From Acidobacteriota bacterium (GTDB lineage Bacteria > Acidobacteriota > Terriglobia > Terriglobales > Acidobacteriaceae), in NCBI GenBank assembly GCA_021793595.1, contig JAJYSL010000031.1, positions 1 through 31,864 of the forward strand: a DNA stretch of 31,864 nucleotides, read 5' to 3'. Below are positions 25,927 through 31,864 of the stretch, in pieces. A model generated the notes under the pieces. The model saw only the letters and a program-made list of their open reading frames with translations. It had not been told where the DNA came from and made no database searches. Both the position numbers and the translations under genes were made by a program. Numbering within the stretch: position 1 is the stretch's first letter; each line of letters starts with the position of its first letter.

Positions 25927-27111
25927 TCAGTCTTGAAGATTCTCGAAAATTCCAGCCGCGCCCATGCCGCCACCAACGCACATCGTGACCAACCCATATT
26001 TCTTTTTCCGCCGCTGCAATTCGCGCAGCATGGTCGCCGTCAGTTTCGCACCCGTGCAGCCCAGCGGGTGTCCCAACGCAATCGCCCCTCCGTTCACGTT
26101 GACCCGCGCCGGATCCATTTGCAGCAGTTTCATCACCGCCAGCGATTGCGTTGCAAAAGCCTCATTCAGCTCAATCACGTCCATCTGCTCCAATGTCAGT
26201 CCCGCCTGTTTCATTGCCTTGGGAATCGCGTATACCGGTCCCACTCCCATTTCTTCCGGAAGGCATCCAGCTGTCGCGAAGGCCACAAGCCGCGCCAGTG
26301 GTTTCAGCCCCAAAGAAACAGCTATCTCCTCAGAAACCAGAACCGCCACCGCGGCTCCATCCGAGGTTTGCGAGGAATTCCCAGCCGTCACCGATCCATT
26401 CGCGTGAAACACTGGCCGAAGCTTCTCAAGCGCTTCGTAGGACGTGTCTGCGCGCGGGCCTTCGTCAACTCGAAACTCAACTCCTCGCTGGACAGGAGCT
26501 GTCCCGACATGTGCCTCTTGAATTGTAACCATCACAGGCACAATTTCATCTTCAAATTTCCGTTCGTGGATTGCAGCCAACGCCTTCTGATGGCTGGCAA
26601 GCGCAAAACGATCCGAATCCTCGCGTGAAATTCCATAATGCTTCGCCACTCGCTCCGCCGTCAGTCCCATCGACATATAGGAGTCGGGATAGTGATCCAT
26701 CAGCCACGGATTGGCCGCGATTTTGTTGCCGCCCATGGGAATCATGGACATGGACTCTACCCCTCCCGCAACGATCACCTCCACGGAGCCGCCGCGAATT
26801 CGCTCCGCCGCAAGCGCGATCGATTGCAGCCCCGAGGCGCAGTAGCGATTGATCGTCATCGCGGACGCTTCCACTGGTAGCGTCGCCCGCAGAGAAATGA
26901 TCCGCGCCAGGTTCAGTCCCTGCTCGGCCTCCGGCATCGCGCAACCGATGATGACATCCTCGATGCGTTTAACATCGAGCTGCGGAATCCGATCCAGGGC
27001 ACCCCGCACCGCGATGGCTCCCAAGTCATCCGGGCGCGTAGACCGGAGTGCTCCGTTGGGCGCTTTCCCCACGGCCGTCCGGACTGCGCTCACGATGAAT
27101 GCATCTTTCAT
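25927..27111 (-). CDS. fadA: Acetyl-CoA C-acyltransferase (3-ketoacyl-CoA thiolase)
   Basis: A 394-residue thiolase that splits 3-ketoacyl-CoA with CoA to acetyl-CoA and a shortened acyl-CoA. The nucleophilic Cys is C91 in NRYCASGLQSIALA; AGGVESMSMIP, NGGAIALGHPLGCTGAK (active-site His) and TMCVGGGMGAAG (second catalytic Cys) are all intact. The length is standard. ATG 27111 has AAAGGA five to six bases upstream and lies 9 bases after the fadN stop, so the two are co-transcribed, as in fadNAE of Bacillus. Confidence 0.95.
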   Translation of the reverse strand: MKDAFIVSAVRTAVGKAPNGALRSTRPDDLGAIAVRGALDRIPQLDVKRIEDVIIGCAMPEAEQGLNLARIISLRATLPVEASAMTINRYCASGLQSIALAAERIRGGSVEVIVAGGVESMSMIPMGGNKIAANPWLMDHYPDSYMSMGLTAERVAKHYGISREDSDRFALASHQKALAAIHERKFEDEIVPVMVTIQEAHVGTAPVQRGVEFRVDEGPRADTSYEALEKLRPVFHANGSVTAGNSSQTSDGAAVAVLVSEEIAVSLGLKPLARLVAFATAGCLPEEMGVGPVYAIPKAMKQAGLTLEQMDVIELNEAFATQSLAVMKLLQMDPARVNVNGGAIALGHPLGCTGAKLTATMLRELQRRKKKYGLVTMCVGGGMGAAGIFENLQD

Positions 27112-27120
27112 GCTCGTCCT

Positions 27121-29529
27121 TTAGTTCCTCAGCGGCTTCCCAGTTTTCAACGTGGCCGTGATACGCTCCACCGTCTTTGGTTCTCCGCACAGCGACAGAA
27201 ACGCTTCGCGTTCCAAATCGAGAAAATACTGTTCGGTGACCTGCGTACCGGCCGTCACGGCCCCTCCGCACATTACGTGGGCCACCCGGTGCGCAATCTT
27301 CACATCGTGGTCGCTGATAAATTCCGCCTCTCGCATCATATGGATGCCGAGTTTCAGGTTCGCGAGCATCCCGTCACCCGGCGCGGGAATGTCGGAGCGA
27401 GGCAGCGGCGGAACGTACCCCACATCCGCCAGTCTCGCGGATGCGGATTTCGCATCGGAAAGCAACCGCTCGCGATTCATTGTGATCCCGTCCGCCTCCC
27501 GCATCAAATGCAGCTTTCTCGCCTCCACCGCGGAGGTGGAAACTTTGGCCATGGCAATGGTCTCGAACACTGTTCGCAACGCATCGTGCATCTCTACTGA
27601 GTCACTGCGGTGACCACCCCGGACAGCATTTGCAGCCTCCATCGCGCGCAATGTCATTTCCTTGCATCCGCCGCCTGCAGGCAGCAATCCTACACTGCTT
27701 TCCACCAATCCCATGTAGAGTTCGATGTGCACTTGTCGTGACGCAGCATGCAATGCAACCTCTGCTCCGCCGCCAAGGCACATTCCAAACGGAGCGGCGA
27801 TCACCGGCCGCGCGCAGAATCGAACTGCCTGCGTCATTGCCTGAAACTCGCGCACATACCGGTCAAGCTCTTCCCATTCTTCATCCTGAACGGCCAGCAG
27901 TACCTGCATCAAATTTGCGCCCGCAGAAAAATTGGCTGCGTCGTTGCAAATGACAAACCCCTTAAAGTTTCGCGTCGCATCGCTGCCCGGCCTCAGCGCG
28001 CGCTGCACAAACCCCACAATATCTTCGCCCAGAGTATTCATTTTTGAATGAAACTCGATGCACGCAATTCCATCGCCAAGATCGATCAAGGACGCGCCCG
28101 GATTTTTCTCGACCACCCCATTCGCCCGTTTCGCTCTGGCCGCGTTCCATGTGCCGGGAGGCTCCACAACCGGCCGATATTTTCCAGCCGCAATATCGAA
28201 AAACTCGCTGCTCTCGTTTCGATACCAGGAAGTCACACCGGCAGACTCCATACGTTCCACCACCGGAGGAATGGTCTGACCGCGAGCCCGCATCATCTCC
28301 ACGGTCTCGCCAAAACCGGCGGCATCCCACATCTCAAACGGGCCTAGCTCCCAATTGAACCCAGCCTTCATGGCACGATCAATATCGACCACCGTGTCCG
28401 CGACCTCGCCAATGCGATTCCCCGCGTACACCCACAATTCCGGAAGAATCTGCCAGTAGAATTTCGCCGCCCGGTCGCGATCTGGATCGGCCGCCAATAG
28501 GGCTCGAATTCTTGCCGCAGCAGACTCATGGCTCTTCGCCATCTCCAGTGCGGGCATCTTCGGTCGCTCCGTAGGCCGATACTCCAGCGAACTCAAGTCA
28601 AGCACAAGTCGCGCCTCTTTACCGTCCGCGCCGCGCTCTTTCTTATAAAAACCCTGCCCCGTTTTGTCGCCAAACCATTTGCGCTCGAATATCTGTTCCA
28701 GCGCTGCTGGAATTTCAACGTCTGCACGTTCATCCTTGGAACTCGCAGCAAAATTTCGTGCTACGTTGACCAGAACGTCGATGCCCACCATGTCCGCCAA
28801 CCGAAACGTCCCCGTCTTCGGCCATCCAATCGCAACTCCCGTCAGCGCATCTGTTTCCTCGATGCTCAATCCCTGGTCCAGCATGGCGCGAAATGTATTG
28901 AGCATGACAAACGTGCCGATTCGATTGGCAATGAAGTTAGGCGTGTCGTGGGCGTGAACAACCAACTTTCCCAGGTACACCCGCGCGAAGTTCTCGACCA
29001 AGGCAGCCGCCCGCGGATCAGTCTCTGGCGTAACGATGAGTTCCACCAATCGCATATAGCGTGGCGGATTGAAAAAATGCGTCCCAAACCATCGCCGACG
29101 AAATGATTCCGGCATGTCCTTTGCAATCAGCCCGATCGGCAGGCCGCTGGTGTTGGTGGTCGCAATGGCATTATCGCGAATGTAGGGAGCGATCCTGGCG
29201 AGCAGCGCACGCTTGATATTGAGGTTCTCTGCTACTGCCTCAATGATCCAATCGCACGTCTGCAACTTCTCCAGATCATCTTCAAAGTTCCCGACCGCAA
29301 TGTAACGCATCACGACGGGATCGACAAATGCCGGAGGCTTGGCCTTCTTCAAGTTTTCCAGGGATCGTGCCGCCAGCACATTTCGATCCGACGCACCCTC
29401 CGGTACCAAATCCAGCAGCAACACTGGAAATCCCGCATTTGCGATGTGCGCGGCAATACGTGCGCCCATTGTCCCTGCGCCCAGGATGGCAACGCGTCCG
29501 ATCGAATAGTTTGCGTCAGCGGATGGCAT
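27121..29529 (-). CDS. fadN: FadN-type bifunctional 3-hydroxyacyl-CoA dehydrogenase / enoyl-CoA hydratase
   Basis: An 802-residue enzyme of beta-oxidation steps two and three. The NAD-binding dehydrogenase domain comes first (RVAILGAGTMGARIAAHIANAGF), then HFFNPPRYMRLVELI, a second dehydrogenase domain (DIDRAMKAGFNWELGPFEMWD), and finally an enoyl-CoA hydratase/crotonase domain from about residue 480 (CIEFHSKMNTLGEDI, FSAGANLMQVL, CLGGGAEVALHA, VESSVGLLPAGGGCKEM), with both Glu positions of the hydratase site present. This order is the reverse of Escherichia coli FadB and matches Bacillus subtilis FadN. Start ATG 29529 (MPSADANYS) with AAAGGTG just upstream; a TTG at 29565 is less likely. It is the head of the fadN-fadA-fadE set and lies 55 bases after the flavin-reductase gene. 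Confidence 0.93.
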   Translation of the reverse strand: MPSADANYSIGRVAILGAGTMGARIAAHIANAGFPVLLLDLVPEGASDRNVLAARSLENLKKAKPPAFVDPVVMRYIAVGNFEDDLEKLQTCDWIIEAVAENLNIKRALLARIAPYIRDNAIATTNTSGLPIGLIAKDMPESFRRRWFGTHFFNPPRYMRLVELIVTPETDPRAAALVENFARVYLGKLVVHAHDTPNFIANRIGTFVMLNTFRAMLDQGLSIEETDALTGVAIGWPKTGTFRLADMVGIDVLVNVARNFAASSKDERADVEIPAALEQIFERKWFGDKTGQGFYKKERGADGKEARLVLDLSSLEYRPTERPKMPALEMAKSHESAAARIRALLAADPDRDRAAKFYWQILPELWVYAGNRIGEVADTVVDIDRAMKAGFNWELGPFEMWDAAGFGETVEMMRARGQTIPPVVERMESAGVTSWYRNESSEFFDIAAGKYRPVVEPPGTWNAARAKRANGVVEKNPGASLIDLGDGIACIEFHSKMNTLGEDIVGFVQRALRPGSDATRNFKGFVICNDAANFSAGANLMQVLLAVQDEEWEELDRYVREFQAMTQAVRFCARPVIAAPFGMCLGGGAEVALHAASRQVHIELYMGLVESSVGLLPAGGGCKEMTLRAMEAANAVRGGHRSDSVEMHDALRTVFETIAMAKVSTSAVEARKLHLMREADGITMNRERLLSDAKSASARLADVGYVPPLPRSDIPAPGDGMLANLKLGIHMMREAEFISDHDVKIAHRVAHVMCGGAVTAGTQVTEQYFLDLEREAFLSLCGEPKTVERITATLKTGKPLRN

Positions 29530-29584
29530 AACACCTTTGTACAGGAGACAACTCGCGGACAACAAAAGTCAGCACGCGAACATT

Positions 29585-30235
29585 TTATTTCGGCCGCTCC
29601 ATATCGAACCTGTCGTGCGTTCTCGTATATGTGGAACCCGCCATGCGCCCGATTGCCTGCAGCTTTTCGGGATCAATTCGGAAGTTATCAAGCAACGATG
29701 TGCTTACATGGAAACGCAACACCTCTCCTAGCACGAGGCTCCCGCCAAGCGGCTCCGAACTGACGTGAACCACCTGCTGCAAGCGGCACTCCATCTGCAC
29801 ATGCGACTCGCCCACTCGCGGAGGCCGAACAACATCACTCGCGACGGGCGTCAGGCCGGACACCAGAAACTCGTCGACCTCCGCCGGCAATTCTGCGGAG
29901 CACGCATTCATCTGTTCGGCGAACTCTTCTGAGACGACATTCACCACAAATTCGCGTGTCGCAATGATGTTGCGCAACGTATCCTTCGTAGGCTGCAATC
30001 CGCGATGCGCAGCTCCGCGCATCATCGGACAAAAACACACAATCGGAGGATTGGCGCTCGCCACAGTAAAAAAACTGTAGGGCGCCAAGTTGCGAACACC
30101 GTCCGCATCCATCGATGAAACAAACGCGATCGGTCGCGGAACAACCGAACCCACCAACAGTTTGTATATGTCCTGCGGCTTCTGCTCCGCTGGAACCAGG
30201 GTGGTCATCGCGCCGGGTGCGGCAATTTCAGTCAT
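29585..30235 (-). CDS. Flavin reductase-like FMN-binding split-barrel protein
   Basis: A 216-residue protein of the flavin reductase-like (DIM6/NTAB) family: YKLLVGSVVPRPIAFVSSMDADGVRNLAPYSFF is its standard flavin-binding opening, followed by ANPPIVCFCPM, KDTLRNI and REFVVNVV. Members either reduce flavin for a two-component monooxygenase or have unknown roles; no monooxygenase component is visible nearby. ATG 30235 overlaps the stop of the homogentisate dioxygenase gene (ATGA) with GGAG eight bases upstream, so the two are translated together. The substrate and its link to tyrosine breakdown are unknown. Confidence 0.85.
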   Translation of the reverse strand: MTEIAAPGAMTTLVPAEQKPQDIYKLLVGSVVPRPIAFVSSMDADGVRNLAPYSFFTVASANPPIVCFCPMMRGAAHRGLQPTKDTLRNIIATREFVVNVVSEEFAEQMNACSAELPAEVDEFLVSGLTPVASDVVRPPRVGESHVQMECRLQQVVHVSSEPLGGSLVLGEVLRFHVSTSLLDNFRIDPEKLQAIGRMAGSTYTRTHDRFDMERPK

Positions 30236-31359
30236 CCAACCGGCTCCAGCTTCGCAGCTTCCTTGGCGCCCCAACTGGCCCAGTAATCTGCCCACTCCAC
30301 TTTTTCACCGGCAGGCAGCACGTGGATGGGATTCAAACCGTCCAGCATCACCGCCGACTCATCCGTAAAGCTCTTCGCCTTCTGATTCGCCAGCGCCTTG
30401 GGATGCGGCCCATGATGAATCCCTCGTGGATGCAGCGTCGCATAGCCCGGTTTCACATTGTCGCGGCTGAAGAAATCGCCGTCATGATAAAAGATGAATT
30501 CGTCATAATCGGTGTTGCGATGGAAAAACGGTACTCGTAACGCATCCGGCTCCTGCTCCAGTGGCCGCGGTAGAAAACTGCACACCACCGCGCCCTGCGT
30601 CACAAATGTCGTATGCGCGCTGGGAGGCAGCGCCGCGCGATGGCTGGACACAGGCCGAATATCCCGAAGGTTTAGCTTCCATGCCGTCAAATCACCCTTC
30701 CAACCAACAACGTCGATCGGATTGAACGGATAAAACACCTTGGAAAACTCATTCTCATTCTTGATGCGAACTTCCCATTCACGCGTGTCATCAAGATATG
30801 GAGACGGTTCCGGCGTCGTGATAACCCCCGGATCGTACAGCGCATGTTGCCCCAGCAACCCCTTTTCAGGCTGTTCAAATTCCGTCTTCGACTGAAAGAT
30901 CAGGAAAAAATTATCCCCCGTGTCCGGCACTACGCGATAGGTCACTGCCCGCGGAAGGTTGATGTAGTCCCCTTTCTCAAATCGCAGCGGACCAAAGTCC
31001 GTCTCGACGACACCGCTGCCGCGATGCACAAAATACATTTCATCGCCATCGGCATTGCGAAAATAAAACGGCATCGGCTTCGATCGGCGCGAAATCGCCA
31101 CCGTAATCTCATTGTTGCCGAGGAACTCAATCGGCGCGCCCTGCGCGTCCTTCAGGTCCGTGGGCTCCAGCTTATTCAAATCGAAAAGATGCGGCCGCAA
31201 TTTTCCTTCAAACCTGGTCCAGCCGGTGGGTGCATGGGCATGATACAAGTGGCTGGCCTTCCCATAAAAACCCTTTCTCCCGTGCTCTTCTTCAAACGTC
31301 CCATCGGGCAATCCAACGTGGGCTTGCGACGCGGTCTTTCCCTTATTCAGCGGATACAT
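30232..31359 (-). CDS. hmgA: Homogentisate 1,2-dioxygenase
   Basis: A 375-residue cupin-fold iron enzyme that opens the ring of homogentisate to maleylacetoacetate in tyrosine and phenylalanine breakdown. Seen: YFRNADGDEMYFVHRGSGVVETDFG, GDYINLPRAVTYRV, and the iron-binding region with FFHRNTDYDEFIFYHDG and LHPRGIHHGPHP holding the His, Glu and His ligands. It is shorter than the animal enzyme (about 445), as in many bacteria. ATG 31359 has GGAG eight bases upstream; a TTG at 31365 also opens the frame. It lies 27 bases after the FAH-family gene, the later enzyme of the same pathway. Confidence 0.93.
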   Translation of the reverse strand: MYPLNKGKTASQAHVGLPDGTFEEEHGRKGFYGKASHLYHAHAPTGWTRFEGKLRPHLFDLNKLEPTDLKDAQGAPIEFLGNNEITVAISRRSKPMPFYFRNADGDEMYFVHRGSGVVETDFGPLRFEKGDYINLPRAVTYRVVPDTGDNFFLIFQSKTEFEQPEKGLLGQHALYDPGVITTPEPSPYLDDTREWEVRIKNENEFSKVFYPFNPIDVVGWKGDLTAWKLNLRDIRPVSSHRAALPPSAHTTFVTQGAVVCSFLPRPLEQEPDALRVPFFHRNTDYDEFIFYHDGDFFSRDNVKPGYATLHPRGIHHGPHPKALANQKAKSFTDESAVMLDGLNPIHVLPAGEKVEWADYWASWGAKEAAKLEPVG

Positions 31360-31386
31360 TCGCAATTCTCCTTTACCCGAAACCCT

Positions 31387-31864
31387 TCAACCCTTGGGAT
31401 GTCCCGCACGCACCACGCGATTGCGCAGCACCCCAATCTTTTCAATTTCCAGTTCGATCACGTCGCCAGGCTGCACCCAGCGATTCAGTTCCAGCCCACA
31501 ACCCGTTCCCACCGTACCGGAGCCGAGAATGTCCCCTGGATAAATCGTGTCGTCCTGCGAAAGAAATTCAATCATCTGCTCGAACTTCCAATGCATGTCG
31601 CGTGAATTTCCCCGCGACCACTCCGCTCCATTCACACGGGCCACCATTTCCAGCGAGTAGGGGTTAGGAATTTCATCCCGCGTCACCATCCACGGCCCTA
31701 TTCCGCTCACCCAATGCTTTCCTTTCGCCGGCCCCAGCCGCACTTTCATTTCGCGGCGTTGAATATCGCGAGCACTAAAGTCGTTCAGAATCGTGTAGCC
31801 TGCAATGTAGTCTCCCGCCTTCGCTGCGGGAATATCGCGCCCCTCTCGACCGATAATCACGGCT
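31387..31864 (-). CDS. Fumarylacetoacetate hydrolase-family protein (5' part outside the window)
   Basis: The C-terminal 158 or so residues of a FAH-family enzyme; the frame is open to the window edge, so the start lies outside. GYTILNDFSARDIQRREM, the K-rich substrate loop (GPAKGKHW), GIGPWMVTRDE, and the closing DILGSGTVGTGCGLELNRWVQPGDVIELEIE are typical. Next to hmgA the likely reaction is hydrolysis of fumarylacetoacetate to fumarate and acetoacetate. The family also includes decarboxylase/isomerases and acylpyruvases, so the exact activity is an inference from context. It would be the first gene visible of the tyrosine-degradation and fad run. Confidence 0.85.
   Translation of the reverse strand, partial: AVIIGREGRDIPAAKAGDYIAGYTILNDFSARDIQRREMKVRLGPAKGKHWVSGIGPWMVTRDEIPNPYSLEMVARVNGAEWSRGNSRDMHWKFEQMIEFLSQDDTIYPGDILGSGTVGTGCGLELNRWVQPGDVIELEIEKIGVLRNRVVRAGHPKG

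Noticed and set aside
25384..26628. A 414-codon plus-strand frame opposite fadE and fadA
   Set aside because: Antisense shadow of two well-conserved genes with all catalytic residues on the minus strand.

Overview
The window reads as a chromosomal segment of an Acidobacteriota (Terriglobia-like) soil heterotroph, moderately GC-rich by eye. This placement is inferred from the gene mix: secreted glycoside hydrolases, sodium/sugar symporter with a tiny membrane partner, EtfAB plus an EtfD-type iron-sulfur membrane protein, and a short bacterial-type homogentisate dioxygenase. No rRNA, tRNA, CRISPR array or insertion sequence was recognised.

Layout. (1) 339-1868, plus strand: an APC-family amino-acid permease. 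(2) 1914-8144, minus strand: a carbohydrate module transcribed in the order LacI-type regulator, GH2 exo-beta-D-glucosaminidase-like enzyme, clan GH-A-like enzyme with a discoidin domain. A sigma70-like promoter with an operator-like element lies between the regulator and the GH2 gene; an 11-bp copy of that element recurs upstream of the regulator. (3) 8545-11953, plus strand: a small membrane protein, a secreted two-part protein ending in a GH18 chitinase domain, and a GH16 lipoprotein cut off in mid-domain. (4) At about 11,884-11,910 the GH16 gene runs directly into the 3' two thirds of a CaiB/BaiF-family CoA-transferase gene, so both are broken. This is a deletion scar or an assembly joint. 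(5) 12825-17274, minus strand: an L-arabinose cluster (AraD, sodium symporter, small two-helix protein, AraB; no AraA) behind a good promoter. (6) 17710-22753, minus strand: etfB, etfA, etfD and a CobB-like sirtuin. (7) 22930-24105, plus strand: an acyl-CoA dehydrogenase divergent from etfB. (8) 24102-31864, minus strand: a closely spaced run of FAH-family hydrolase (cut by the window edge), homogentisate dioxygenase, flavin reductase, FadN-type bifunctional enzyme, thiolase FadA and FadE.

How it fits together. Regions 6-8 hold a nearly self-contained acyl-CoA beta-oxidation system: two dehydrogenases pass electrons to EtfAB, EtfD is expected to pass them to the quinone pool, and FadN and FadA complete the cycle. 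The fadN-fadA-fadE order matches Bacillus subtilis fadNAE. The tyrosine-degradation genes lie immediately upstream on the same strand and would yield acetoacetate and fumarate. Regions 2-3 look like a chitin/chitosan or related amino-sugar polymer utilisation locus under LacI-type control. The most notable points are the GH16/CoA-transferase junction, the shared regulator element, the unassigned discoidin glycosidase, the GH18 fusion, the small partner of the sodium symporter, and the sirtuin attached to the electron-transfer flavoprotein genes.
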